Part shown: one piece after another, positions 9,254 to 18,307 of the stretch
How positions within the stretch are numbered: the first letter of the stretch is position 1
Layout: each line of letters begins with the position of its first letter
From: Jejuia sp. UBA6058
GTDB lineage: Bacteria > Bacteroidota > Bacteroidia > Flavobacteriales > Flavobacteriaceae
NCBI GenBank assembly: GCA_002428965.1
Contig: DIYI01000009.1
Location: forward strand, 364,490 to 428,489
Direction: 5' to 3'
DNA length: 64,000 nucleotides
Translations under genes and position numbers: made by a program
Notes under the pieces: generated by a model
The model's database searches: none
The model's input: only the letters and a program-made list of their open reading frames with translations
Told to the model about the DNA's origin: nothing

Positions 9254-9279
9254 AAAAACCCTTAATAAATAAGGGCTTT
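9251..9279 (-). terminator. Stem-loop terminator at the convergent end of sulfatase and sugar transporter genes
   Basis: CCCTTA and TAAGGG pair around five bases. On the minus strand the hairpin is followed by TTTTTTTA, so it best terminates the transporter/xyl transcript. The flanking AAA/TTT may let it act on the plus strand too. Confidence 0.65.
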
Positions 9280-9363
9280 GCAGTTGCTATATTAATCAGA
9301 ATCATCCATATAAATAGATTACGGTATCCACTAAATATGCTGATAAATATTTTTAATAAGTTA

Positions 9364-10794
9364 TTATTTCTCCCATATACTTTCCATTTCTTCGAGGGTT
9401 TTTCCTTTGGTTTCGGGAACTTTTTTAAAGACAAAATATACCGAGAGTATAGCCCCAAGTGTATACAAGCTATAAGCAAAAGCTAGTCCCATTGATCCAA
9501 GTAACATTGGGAAGGATAGTGTTACTATAAAATTAGCTATCCATTGCGATAAGCCAGCAATTGCGAGTCCCACACCTCTTATTTGATTCGGGAACATTTC
9601 GCCTAACATCACCCACATCACAGGACCCCAAGAAAAGTTAAACAACATTACATAGGCGTTAGCTGCAATAAGCGCAAGTATACCCATACCATCACTTAGC
9701 TGTAATGTTTCTTGTCCCGTAGCAGTATTAAGTTCTAAAGAACCTGTTGAAAAGGCATAAACAACAAGAGCCAAAGTAATACTCATACCTATTGACCCAA
9801 TCATAAGTATTGGCTTTCTTCCAATTCTATCAACCAGAAATAAGGACAATACAACACCAGCAATACTTAAGGCTCCAGAAATCACATTAATTAATAAAGA
9901 ATCTCCCTCATCAAAACCAACGGCTTGCCATAGTACAGCTCCGTAGTAGAACACTACATTTATACCAACAAATTGTTGAAATGCGGCAAGCCCAATACCT
10001 ACCCAAACAATTGGTTTTATGCGACCTAAAGTTTTATCATACAAATCTGAAAACCTTGGTTTGTGATCTGAAGATAGGGATGCATCTATTTCTTGTACCT
10101 TTTTTTCACCAGAAAGCGCCCCATAAAGTTTACTTAATATTTTTTGCGCTTTACTTTTTTCGTTTTTTGCAACGAGATATCTGGGACTTTCAGGAATAAA
10201 TAATAATGAAATGAAGAAAATAGTTGCTGGAATTAATTCTATCCAGAACATCCAACGCCACGTTTCATAATCCCACCAAAACAGGTTTAATGCAGACCCT
10301 GAAATATCAGCTAATTTATAGTTACTAAGGAATGAAAAAAACAAACCTGCAATAATGGCTATTTGCTGAGTGGTTGCCAATGCGCCACGATATTTTGCAG
10401 GGGCAATCTCGCTAATATAGGCTGGAGCCATAACCGAGGCAGCACCAACACCTAAACCACCAAGAATCCTATATATTATAAATTCTAATGATGATGTAGC
10501 AATTCCAGAACCCCATGCAGACACTATAAACAAAATAGAAGCAACAATTAACATAGATCTTCTTCCATATAAGTCAGCCATTTTACCTGCAAAAAAAGCG
10601 CCTACCGCACAACCTAATAACATTGAGGCCACGTTAAATCCGCTACCAATATTTTGAGCTTCAAAAGCTATTTCCAATCCTTTTACGGTACCGTTTATAA
10701 CACCACTATCAAATCCAAAAAGAAATCCTCCCAAAGTCGCTACTAAGGTTATTCCGATGACATATAATTTGTTTACATTTTCTTCTGTTGTCAA
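9364..10794 (-). CDS. Sugar/H+ symporter, MFS (XylE-like)
   Basis: Inner-membrane transporter of the sugar porter family, probably importing xylose because it is the last gene of a xylB-xylA operon. The 476-residue product has twelve predicted membrane segments. Sugar-porter marks are GFLFGFDSGVINGT at the first helix, DLYGRRSM and DRIGRKPILM in the loops after helices 2 and 8, PESPRYLV at the end of the first half and PETKGKTLEEM at the C-terminus. It starts 70 bases after the xylA stop. Confidence 0.92.
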   Translation of the reverse strand: MTTEENVNKLYVIGITLVATLGGFLFGFDSGVINGTVKGLEIAFEAQNIGSGFNVASMLLGCAVGAFFAGKMADLYGRRSMLIVASILFIVSAWGSGIATSSLEFIIYRILGGLGVGAASVMAPAYISEIAPAKYRGALATTQQIAIIAGLFFSFLSNYKLADISGSALNLFWWDYETWRWMFWIELIPATIFFISLLFIPESPRYLVAKNEKSKAQKILSKLYGALSGEKKVQEIDASLSSDHKPRFSDLYDKTLGRIKPIVWVGIGLAAFQQFVGINVVFYYGAVLWQAVGFDEGDSLLINVISGALSIAGVVLSLFLVDRIGRKPILMIGSIGMSITLALVVYAFSTGSLELNTATGQETLQLSDGMGILALIAANAYVMLFNFSWGPVMWVMLGEMFPNQIRGVGLAIAGLSQWIANFIVTLSFPMLLGSMGLAFAYSLYTLGAILSVYFVFKKVPETKGKTLEEMESIWEK

Positions 10795-10864
10795 AATAAT
10801 TAGTTTTAAAAGTTTGTAATATCGCTTTGGGGGTTTCTATATTTGATAAAGGAAATTATATCAA

Positions 10865-12190
10865 CTAGATGTATTGATTAATAATATTTTCAAATAATTC
10901 TTGCTTACCACTTTTTAAAGACAACTCACCATTTCCTTGTGCAATTTTATATAAATCACCTAAGCTAAGTTTACCGTTTTCAAAAGCGCTACCATTACCA
11001 GCATCAAAAGAACTATAACGCGCCTCTCTTAATTTTTCGTAGGCTGAAGATGAAATAATCTTATCTGCTGTTATTAAAGCACGAGCAAAGGTATCTGCAC
11101 CACCTATATGTGCTAAAAACACATCTTCTAAATCAGTTGAATTTCTTCTGATTTTAGCATCAAAATTAACGCCACCACCTTGAAGTCCGCCTGCTTTCAA
11201 AAACACTAACATTGCCTCTGTAGTCTCTTGAATGTTATTAGGAAATTGGTCAGTATCCCAGCCGTTTTGATAATCCCCTCGGTTAGCATCAATACTTCCA
11301 AGCATTCCGGCTTTAGCGGACACCTCTAATTCATGTTGGAATGTGTGTTGTGCTAAAGTGGCATGATTTACTTCAATATTCATTTTGAAGTCATTCTCTA
11401 ATCCATAATTCTTTAAGAAACCAATTGCCGTGGCCGCATCAAAATCGTATTGATGTTTCATGGGCTCCATTGGCTTTGGCTCAATAAAGAATGTACCTTT
11501 AAACCCTTGGCCTCTTGCATAATCTCTAGCCATGGTTAAGAATTGCGCCATATGATCTAACTCACGACCCATATCAGTATTTAAGAGCGACATGTAACCT
11601 TCACGTCCGCCCCAGAACACATAATTTTCACCATCTAATTTAATGGTGGCGTCCAATGCTAATTTTACTTGTGCACCTGCTCTTGCAACAACATCAAACT
11701 CCGGATTTGTTGCCGCACCATTCATATATCTAGGGTTTGAAAAACAATTGGCTGTCCCCCAAAGTAACTTAATTCCAGATGCTGCTTTCTTTTCCTTAAT
11801 GTAATCTGTAATAGTAGCTAAACGTTGTTCTGACTCGCCTAAGGTCGCACCTTCAGCAACCAAATCATAATCATGAAAACAGAAATAATCAAAGCCCATT
11901 TTACTTATAAACTCAAACGCTGCATCAGCTTTATCCTTTGCCGCCTGCATAGGGTCAGAGGACTGATCCCATTCAAAATTTTGAGTTCCTGGACCAAACG
12001 GATCTGAACCTTGTCCGCAGAATGTATGCCAATAAGCTATGGCAAACTTGAAGTGCTCTTTCATAGTTTTGCCTGCCACTATTTGGTCTGGGTTATAGTA
12101 TTTAAACGCTAATGGATTATTTGATTCTTTCCCTTCGAATTTAATATCTCCAATACCCTTAAAATATTCTTTGTCTCCTAAAATTGCCAT
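10865..12190 (-). CDS. xylA: Xylose isomerase
   Basis: Interconverts D-xylose and D-xylulose. The 441-residue product is a class II enzyme. FCFHDYDLVAEG holds the catalytic His, FFIEPKPMEPMKHQYD the metal-binding Glu and the following lysine region, and SIDANRGDYQNGWDTDQFP the C-terminal metal site. It is separated from xylB upstream by a gap that contains dispersed repeat copy A and is followed by the symporter, which makes a complete xylose uptake-to-xylulose-5-phosphate route. Confidence 0.97.
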   Translation of the reverse strand: MAILGDKEYFKGIGDIKFEGKESNNPLAFKYYNPDQIVAGKTMKEHFKFAIAYWHTFCGQGSDPFGPGTQNFEWDQSSDPMQAAKDKADAAFEFISKMGFDYFCFHDYDLVAEGATLGESEQRLATITDYIKEKKAASGIKLLWGTANCFSNPRYMNGAATNPEFDVVARAGAQVKLALDATIKLDGENYVFWGGREGYMSLLNTDMGRELDHMAQFLTMARDYARGQGFKGTFFIEPKPMEPMKHQYDFDAATAIGFLKNYGLENDFKMNIEVNHATLAQHTFQHELEVSAKAGMLGSIDANRGDYQNGWDTDQFPNNIQETTEAMLVFLKAGGLQGGGVNFDAKIRRNSTDLEDVFLAHIGGADTFARALITADKIISSSAYEKLREARYSSFDAGNGSAFENGKLSLGDLYKIAQGNGELSLKSGKQELFENIINQYI

Positions 12191-12280
12191 AAGTGTTTTT
12201 GCTTTTAGCTTTGGCTCTTCGCCTTAAGCTGATTGTTGTTTCTTTATTTTACTTAATTATTTTTTTAAATTCTGCACCTG

Positions 12281-12358
12281 CGTTAGGAATTGAACGGTCT
12301 GTTTGAGCTCCTCGCAGAGAGCGAGTAGTGATAGCCCGACCCCTTGTGGGTAACGCCC
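12281..12358 (-). repeat. Dispersed repeat, copy A (between xylB and xylA)
   Basis: Seventy-eight bases starting directly at the xylB stop codon; the rest of the xylB-xylA gap holds no gene. On the minus strand it begins GGGCGTTACCC, continues with GGGTCGGGCT, holds a hairpin CTCGC-TCTCT-GCGAG, and ends CAATTCCTAACG. Its ends match copies B (28974-29060) and C (38358-38448), but the middle hairpin is different. It lies in the same sense as the xyl transcript, immediately 3' of a stop codon. Confidence 0.85.
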
Positions 12359-13839
12359 TAATTATTTAAAATTAACTCCAATTGTTTTTTCCAATTATTA
12401 TAAGCCGCTTGATATGGGGCTTTATTGCCTAAAGGCTTATACGTCATAACATGATCGTTTGCCGAAATATGATCTCCAAATTTCTTAAAATCGCCATCTG
12501 TTAATCCAACCGCTCTTGCGGCACCAACCGCTCCGGTCGTATTATATATCTCAATATCATGTCCTATTAATGTAGCCACTGTTTTTGAAAAAATTTCCGA
12601 TCGGAACAAATTATCATTCCCCGCTCGAATTACTTTTATTTCAGCATTATCCTCTTTTAAAATATCCATGCCGTAAACGAATGAAAAGGCGATACCTTCA
12701 AGCGCGGCACGACATAAATGCCCTTCGCCATGAGTGTTCAAGTTCAAATTACTGATGTGCGTCCCCACAATTTTATTGTTGAACATGCGCTCTGCGCCAT
12801 TGCCATAAGGAATTACGCAAACCCCTTCTGAACCTACGGGTACTTCCTCTGCCTTTGCATTCATTTCTTCGTAGGTATTTGAAGCCAAATTATCCTTTAA
12901 CCAACGGTATTGAATGCCTGCTCCATTAATACACAGCAGCTTTCCAACAATTTTTTGAGAGCTTGAGTAATTAACGTGAGCAAAATGATTAATTCTTGAG
13001 GATTCTTTAGATTTTAAAACATCTGAAACCGCATATACCACGCCAGAAGTCCCACCGGTAGCGGCAACTTCTCCACTATTAAACACATTTAACGCCAATG
13101 CATTGTTTGGTTGATCTCCGGCTCGATAGGTGATTGGAATACCTACTGGTAACCCTGTAGCTTCTGCCCCTGCGTTATTTACCTCACACTGGTTTGAAAA
13201 ATTATCAACTGTAATGGGTGTTAAGTCTTTATCTATGCCATAAAAGAACAACAAAGATTCTGCTAGAGCATCATTTATATAATCCCAAAGAATACCTTCA
13301 GAAAGTCCATTTTTCGTAGTTGTCATTTCACCAGTAAGCTTGTAGGCTATGTAATCTCCCGGAAGCATATACTTATGGATTCTATTATAAATATCTGGCT
13401 CGTTATCTTTTACCCACTTTAATTTAGAAGCGGTAAAGTTTCCTGGAGAATTTAATAGATGGTCTGCGCAAAATTTTTCACCCAAACCTTTAAAAGCTAC
13501 GTCTCCAATTTCCACCGCGCGACTATCGCACCAGATGATTGAATTTCGCAAAGGTGTTCCCGCTTTATCAACCACAACCAATCCGTGCATTTGATAAGAT
13601 ATACCAATTCCAGAGATTTTAGAGGCATCTACTCCACTTTCCTTAATAGCCCTTTTGGTAGCCACACAAATATAGTTCCACCACATTTCAGGATCTTGTT
13701 CTGCCCAATGTTGCTGTGGCGCTACAATCTCCATTTCTGTTTCTGGCTCGTTTAAGGCGATAACATTTGCTCCCGTTTCAGCATCAACAATAGCTACTTT
13801 AATAGAAGAGCTTCCTAAATCGTATCCAATATAATACAC
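12358..13839 (-). CDS. xylB: Xylulokinase
   Basis: Phosphorylates D-xylulose to xylulose 5-phosphate. This is a FGGY-family kinase of 493 residues. YYIGYDLGSSSIKVAIVD is the N-terminal phosphate-binding loop. ISYQMHGLVVVD and NSIIWCDSRA are substrate-side motifs, and AGDQPNNALALN with ATGGTSGVVY form the nucleotide/substrate cleft. It is the first gene of the minus-strand xyl operon. No XylR-type regulator is next to it, and no perfect -7 box was found in the 200-base gap to the divergent arsenosugar cluster. Confidence 0.96.
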   Translation of the reverse strand: MYYIGYDLGSSSIKVAIVDAETGANVIALNEPETEMEIVAPQQHWAEQDPEMWWNYICVATKRAIKESGVDASKISGIGISYQMHGLVVVDKAGTPLRNSIIWCDSRAVEIGDVAFKGLGEKFCADHLLNSPGNFTASKLKWVKDNEPDIYNRIHKYMLPGDYIAYKLTGEMTTTKNGLSEGILWDYINDALAESLLFFYGIDKDLTPITVDNFSNQCEVNNAGAEATGLPVGIPITYRAGDQPNNALALNVFNSGEVAATGGTSGVVYAVSDVLKSKESSRINHFAHVNYSSSQKIVGKLLCINGAGIQYRWLKDNLASNTYEEMNAKAEEVPVGSEGVCVIPYGNGAERMFNNKIVGTHISNLNLNTHGEGHLCRAALEGIAFSFVYGMDILKEDNAEIKVIRAGNDNLFRSEIFSKTVATLIGHDIEIYNTTGAVGAARAVGLTDGDFKKFGDHISANDHVMTYKPLGNKAPYQAAYNNWKKQLELILNN

Positions 13840-14042
13840 GCTATAATTTTTAGTTAGTTTGCAGAATTTTGGTTTTGAAAGTTATGAAAACGGGATTCAT
13901 TTTCAATTTAATTCCTTCAAATAACACAAGCTTTTCTACGAAAATTTTAAGTAATATAATTTGCCTATAAATTATGTTAAGTCCCGTTAATTTTACCGAC
14001 TTAACACCCCAGTTGTTTATCTTTACGTTTAAAATTTTTAGA

Positions 14043-14378
14043 ATGCAGAAAACATATTACGACCCCGCAGACCTTAGAAAATTTGGAAAAATCACAGAAT
14101 GGAGTGAAGAATTAGGCAACAAATTTTTTGAGTATTATGGTAAGGTTTTTGAAGAAGGAGCGCTTACGGCTAGGGAAAAATCTTTGATTGCACTTGCGGT
14201 GGCTCATACCGAACAATGCCCCTATTGCATCGATGCTTACACCAAAGATGGTTTGCAACGCGGGGTAACGAAAGAAGAGATGATGGAAGCCATACATGTA
14301 GGAGCAGCAATAAAAAGTGGCGCAACACTTGTGCATGGGGTACAGATGATGAATAAAGTGAATAAATTGGATGGGTAA
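14043..14378 (+). CDS. Arsenosugar-associated CMD/AhpD-like protein
   Basis: Carboxymuconolactone decarboxylase/AhpD-fold protein of 111 residues. The redox pair CPYC in HTEQCPYCIDAYTKDG and the later His are the AhpD-type active site. In many bacteria a member of this family sits just before arsS and is named a peroxidase-like arsenosugar-associated protein; its exact reaction is not established. The start at 14043 (MQKTYYDPADLRKF) was preferred to an upstream in-frame ATG at 13974 that would overlap the promoter region (a TATCTTTA box, one base off consensus, lies about 20 bases before 14043). First gene of the arsenosugar run. Confidence 0.85.
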   Translation: MQKTYYDPADLRKFGKITEWSEELGNKFFEYYGKVFEEGALTAREKSLIALAVAHTEQCPYCIDAYTKDGLQRGVTKEEMMEAIHVGAAIKSGATLVHGVQMMNKVNKLDG

Positions 14379-14433
14379 GCCCCCCTAACCTACCCTAGCT
14401 GGGAAGGAATTATACACAAACTTTAAAAACCAT

Positions 14434-15498
14434 ATGACGAAAATAAAAACGCAATCCCTACACAAACGAGAAAGTGCTTTAGCAAAAAGTAAAAAGCAAT
14501 TAGAAATCTTATCTAATGGCATGTTTCAAAATGGAGAACTACCCACATTTGGTAAAAAAATAGCGGAAACTAACCAGTTTCCTCTAAAAGCCAAAAAACT
14601 AGAAATTCTTCAAATTAATGTAGGCTATATGTGCAATCAAGTTTGTGAACATTGTCATGTAGATGCAGGTCCAGATCGAAAGGAAATTATGACTCGTGAG
14701 ACCATGCAACAATGTTTGGAGGTCATTAAAAACACTGGAGCGCATACTTTAGATTTAACAGGCGGTGCTCCCGAGATGAATCCTGATTTCAGATGGTTTG
14801 TTGAAGAATCGTCAAAAGCAGGCATTAAAGATTTTATAGTACGTTCTAATCTCACCATAATAAGAGCAAACAAAAAGTATTACGACTTACCAGAGTTCTT
14901 CAAAAAACATAACGTACATGTTGTAAGTTCGATGCCACATTGGACACGTGGAAAAACAGACAAACAGCGTGGTGATGGTGTTTTTGATGCTTCCATAAAG
15001 GCATTACAAGAATTAAATGCCGTTGGTTACGGTATGCCAGATAGTACTTTACGGTTGGATTTGGTTTACAACCCATCAGGAGCTTTTTTACCAGGTGATC
15101 AAAGGTCAATGGAAAAAGATTTTAAAAAGGCGTTGATCGAAGATTTTGGTATTCAGTTTCACAATTTGTTTGCTATTACCAACCTGCCAATTTCAAGATT
15201 TTTGGACTATCTGATTGCTTCTGAAAACTACGAAGATTACATGTATCAACTCGTGGAAGCCTATAATCCAGCGGCAGTGGCTAATGTTATGTGTACAAAC
15301 ACACTCTCTGTAAGTTGGGATGGCTATTTATACGATTGCGATTTTAATCAAATGTTGGAGTTACCTGTAAATAGTAAAGTAAAGCACATTTCAGAATATA
15401 ATGAAGACCTCCTTGAAGGACGAAATATTGTTATTTCTCAACACTGCTATGGTTGTACTGCGGGAGCTGGCAGTAGTTGCCAAGGAACCGTGGCATAA
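14434..15498 (+). CDS. arsS: Arsenosugar biosynthesis radical SAM protein ArsS
   Basis: Radical SAM enzyme thought to transfer the 5'-deoxyadenosyl group to dimethylarsenic, giving the ribosylated arsenical that leads to arsenosugars. The 4Fe-4S motif is Cys67-Cys71-Cys74 in CNQVCEHC, followed by LTGGAPEMNP. The C-terminal half has MCTNTLSVSWDGYLYDCDFN and ends HCYGCTAGAGSSCQG, the Cys-rich tail of this family. Some homologues are selenoproteins; here the frame ends at a TAA after a complete tail with no in-frame TGA, so it is the Cys form. It sits between the CMD protein and the rhodanese gene. Confidence 0.93.
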   Translation: MTKIKTQSLHKRESALAKSKKQLEILSNGMFQNGELPTFGKKIAETNQFPLKAKKLEILQINVGYMCNQVCEHCHVDAGPDRKEIMTRETMQQCLEVIKNTGAHTLDLTGGAPEMNPDFRWFVEESSKAGIKDFIVRSNLTIIRANKKYYDLPEFFKKHNVHVVSSMPHWTRGKTDKQRGDGVFDASIKALQELNAVGYGMPDSTLRLDLVYNPSGAFLPGDQRSMEKDFKKALIEDFGIQFHNLFAITNLPISRFLDYLIASENYEDYMYQLVEAYNPAAVANVMCTNTLSVSWDGYLYDCDFNQMLELPVNSKVKHISEYNEDLLEGRNIVISQHCYGCTAGAGSSCQGTVA

Positions 15499-15507
15499 TT
15501 AGAAACT

Positions 15508-16002
15508 ATGAAATTTTTATTCCTAATTTTTTGTGTTTTTGCTTCAATTCCTAGTTTTTCTCAAAAGAAATTAGCCAAATTATTGAAGCAACAAAACACA
15601 GAGTCTATTCCATATATTTCGGTAGATTCATTACGTCAAATTCAAAATGAAGTTGTGCTTTTGGACTCTAGAGAAGAAAGAGAATTTAAAACCAGTCATT
15701 TAAAAGATGCCATATGTGTAGGTTATGATAGTTTCAACTTAAAAAAGACTGTAGCAAAACTACCAAATAAAAATACCAATATTGTTGTTTATTGTTCCTT
15801 AGGCATTCGTTCTGAAGATATTGCTGAAAAACTCAAGAAAGCAGGTTATAAAAATGTTTTAAACTTATATGGTGGCATTTTTGAATGGAAAAATAATGAC
15901 TTGGAAGTGGTAAACGTTAATGAAAAACCCACAGACTCTGTTCATACATTTTCTAAAGAATGGAGTAAGTGGTTAAAAAAAGGGCTAAAGGTATATGAGT
16001 AA
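15508..16002 (+). CDS. Exported rhodanese-like protein
   Basis: Single rhodanese domain of 164 residues behind a signal peptide ending at SFSQ (about residue 19), so it is likely periplasmic or membrane-facing. LLDSREEREFKTSHLKDA is the first CH2 motif and the active-site loop is Cys96 in CSLGIRS. Sulfur- or arsenic-relay roles are possible; the family includes arsenate-reductase-like members, but nothing here decides. It overlaps the next gene by eight bases, which ties it to the arsenosugar operon. Confidence 0.88.
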   Translation: MKFLFLIFCVFASIPSFSQKKLAKLLKQQNTESIPYISVDSLRQIQNEVVLLDSREEREFKTSHLKDAICVGYDSFNLKKTVAKLPNKNTNIVVYCSLGIRSEDIAEKLKKAGYKNVLNLYGGIFEWKNNDLEVVNVNEKPTDSVHTFSKEWSKWLKKGLKVYE

Positions 16003-16621
16003 AGCGCTGGTAATAGTTTTTGTAAAGAACATAAAATTGGGAAAAGTTAAAACGCGACTTGCAAAAACTATTGGTAATCAAGGAGCATTTGAGGTTTACA
16101 AAGAGTTAGTAGAAATTACTGAAATTGCCACTAGTGAAGTTATGGCAGATAAACGCATTTATTTTTCTGATGTTATAATTGAAGAAAAGTGGCAAGGTTT
16201 TGAGAAGTTTGTACAACAAGGTGAAGACCTTGGCGCACGCATGAAAAACGCTTTCAAAAAAGGTTTTGAAGATGGCTATGAACGTATTGTTTTGATTGGT
16301 TCAGATTTACCAGACATTACTGCACCTCATATTGAAAAAGGATTAGAAGTTTTAAAGAATAAAGACGTTGTTTTTGGACCAGCGGTTGATGGTGGTTATT
16401 ATCTTGTAGGACAAACCAAAATTCATGATTGTATTTTTGACAATATGCCCTGGAGTGCATCTAACTTATTAGAGACTACATTTCAAAGGTTAAATGAGCA
16501 TAACATTACTTTCGATATATTAGAAACTTTAAATGATATTGACACCATCGAAGATTTAGAAGCTTCAAAATTCTATCAAGATAACTCAGAACTTCAGGAA
16601 AAAATTAAACTTTTAAGGTAG
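15995..16621 (+). CDS. Arsenosugar cluster glycosyltransferase, TIGR04282 type
   Basis: A GT-A fold nucleotidyl/glycosyl transferase-like protein of 208 residues (DUF2064/cofC-like). VFVKNIKLGKVKTRLAKTIG carries the N-terminal nucleotide-binding Lys/Arg residues, LIGSDLPDI is the metal-binding SD motif and GPAVDGGYYLVG the substrate loop. Proteins of this type co-occur with arsS and are predicted to act on the arsenosugar intermediate. That assignment comes from family context, not from a residue seen here. Confidence 0.85.
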   Translation: MSKALVIVFVKNIKLGKVKTRLAKTIGNQGAFEVYKELVEITEIATSEVMADKRIYFSDVIIEEKWQGFEKFVQQGEDLGARMKNAFKKGFEDGYERIVLIGSDLPDITAPHIEKGLEVLKNKDVVFGPAVDGGYYLVGQTKIHDCIFDNMPWSASNLLETTFQRLNEHNITFDILETLNDIDTIEDLEASKFYQDNSELQEKIKLLR

Positions 16622-16680
16622 ACGTGAAATTACTCATAAGTTTTTCCGACTCATTTGCACATAAATGAATCTTAAGGCTT

Positions 16681-17425
16681 ATGCAAAAAATTTTACTTTT
16701 TATAGTATCACTAATAACTTCCTTTTTAGGTTACTCACAATGCACCACTTCAGCAAGTAACTTTGGCAATAATACAAATACACCTTCGTATAATGTTTCT
16801 GGTGATGTATCGGTCACCTTAAATGCCGATAATACTGTTACGTTAGATTTAGGTGCTAATTTTCAAACAGCAGATGGTCCTGATATTAGAGCATATCTAG
16901 TAAATTCTAATGGTTTATCAAATACCCAACTACAAGGCACTAAAATAGCTGATATTGGATAATATATTATTTGGTTTGGTAGGCTGTGGATTTGGACGAT
17001 GTAACCCCGAAATTTCGCCTAACGGTGCTAAATCTTTTACCGTTGCAATTCCGAATGGACAAGATATTAGAGATTATGATAAAGTATTCTTTTATTGTTT
17101 AGAGTTTAATGCGTTTTGGGATGTTGGTGAGTTCAACTCCTTTTCAGAATCTAATTGTGCCCTACTCAATATAAACAATATCTTTAAACCAGAGGATTTC
17201 AAAACATATCCTAATCCTGTAAATGATGTATTAACTATTGAAAACAACAGACAATTAGACCTTTCTGCTTCAATTTTCAATGTTTTAGGAAAGGAAGTTT
17301 TAAAAACAAAAAATACCAACAATACATTTATAGAAATAAATTTATCAACTCTAAAAGCTGGCGTATATTTGTTACAGACAAAACACAAGGACGTTACATT
17401 TACAAAACGTATCATTAAGCAATAA
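16681..17425 (+). pseudogene. Exported DM13-domain protein with T9SS C-terminal tag, broken by one extra base
   Basis: Two frames together read as one secreted protein. The first (16681-16962) has a signal peptide ending GYSQ and the start of a DM13-like domain (DGPDIRAYLVNSNG), then stops after KIADIG. The second (from about 16955) continues it with DNILFGLVGCGFG and NPEISPNGAKSFTV, then a type 9 secretion sorting tail (YPNPVNDVLTIEN... LKAGVYLL... KRIIKQ). Removing one base near 16954 (GATATTGGAT to GATTTGGAT) joins them without a gap. It could be a true pseudogene, a sequencing error or, less likely, frameshifted expression. DM13 domains are linked to electron transfer. Confidence 0.8.
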
Positions 17426-17428
17426 TCC

Positions 17429-18241
17429 ATGATAAAATTTATAAACGAAACGGTTGATTACCTTAAAGAAAAAGGGTTCGAAAATCCAGAAATTGGTATT
17501 ATTTTAGGTACTGGTCTTGGTCAGCTCATCAATGAAGTCGAAATTCTAAAAGAGGTAAGTTATAATCACATTCCAAATTTTCCAACAGCCACTGTAGAAT
17601 TCCATAAGGGAAAACTCATTTTTGGCAAACTTGCAGGTAAAAAAGTAATCGTTATGCAAGGGCGTTTTCATTTGTATGAGGGTTACAGCTTGCAAGATGT
17701 GACTTACCCAGTTCGTATTATGGAACAATTAGGTATTCACACCTTACTTGTTTCCAACGCAGCAGGTGCAATAAATCTCAATTTCAAAAAAGGAGAATTA
17801 ATGTTGATTGAAGATCATATAAATCTTCAAGGAAGTTCGCCGTTGGCTTTTAAAGGTGTTGAACAATTAGGAGAACGCTTTGTAGATATGAGTGCACCTT
17901 ATAACACAGCTTTAAACACTGCTTTCAAAAACATAGCCCAAACCAATAATATAAAACTACATGAAGGCGTTTATGTTAGTGTTGTTGGCCCACAATTAGA
18001 GACTAGAGCAGAGTACCGGATGCTGAAAATTATGGGTGCGGATGCCGTAGGTATGAGTACGGTTCCTGAAGTTATTGTAGCTAATCATTTAAAATTAAAA
18101 GTGGCTGCAGTGTCAGTTTTAACAGATGAATGCGACCCAGATAACCTAGAACCTGTAAACATTGCCGAAATTATTGCTATGGCAGGAAAAGCCGAACCTG
18201 ATATGGTAACCCTTTTTAAAGAATTGATTAAATTTTTATAA
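17429..18241 (+). CDS. Purine nucleoside phosphorylase
   Basis: Splits purine nucleosides with phosphate. The 270-residue product is a trimeric-type PNP with the phosphate loop GTGLGQL, MQGRFHLYEGY, VSNAAGAINLN and the substrate region VGPQLETRAEYRM...MSTVPEVI. It lies inside the arsenosugar cluster, three bases after the DM13 gene, so a plausible role is releasing adenine from the arsenical adenosine made by ArsS to leave a phosphorylated arsenosugar. That role is inferred from context. Confidence 0.93.
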   Translation: MIKFINETVDYLKEKGFENPEIGIILGTGLGQLINEVEILKEVSYNHIPNFPTATVEFHKGKLIFGKLAGKKVIVMQGRFHLYEGYSLQDVTYPVRIMEQLGIHTLLVSNAAGAINLNFKKGELMLIEDHINLQGSSPLAFKGVEQLGERFVDMSAPYNTALNTAFKNIAQTNNIKLHEGVYVSVVGPQLETRAEYRMLKIMGADAVGMSTVPEVIVANHLKLKVAAVSVLTDECDPDNLEPVNIAEIIAMAGKAEPDMVTLFKELIKFL

Positions 18242-18246
18242 GTAGG

Positions 18247-18295
18247 CAGTCGCAGTCGCAGTATACAGTAAAACTGCGCACTGAGACTGAGACTG
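18247..18295 (+). repeat. Imperfect inverted repeat built of CAGTCG/CTGAGA units
   Basis: The left arm CAGTCGCAGTCGCAGT (18247-18262) and right arm ACTGAGACTGAGACTG (18280-18295) pair at 14 of 16 positions around a 17-base loop. Each arm is itself a short tandem repeat. It fills the gap between the phosphorylase and arsM, where it may act as a transcript-stabilising or attenuating hairpin. Confidence 0.75.
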
Positions 18296-18307
18296 AAAAC
18301 TAAAAGA

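Noticed and set aside
14434..15498. ArsS as a selenoprotein
   Set aside because: No in-frame TGA; the frame ends at TAA after the full Cys-rich tail.
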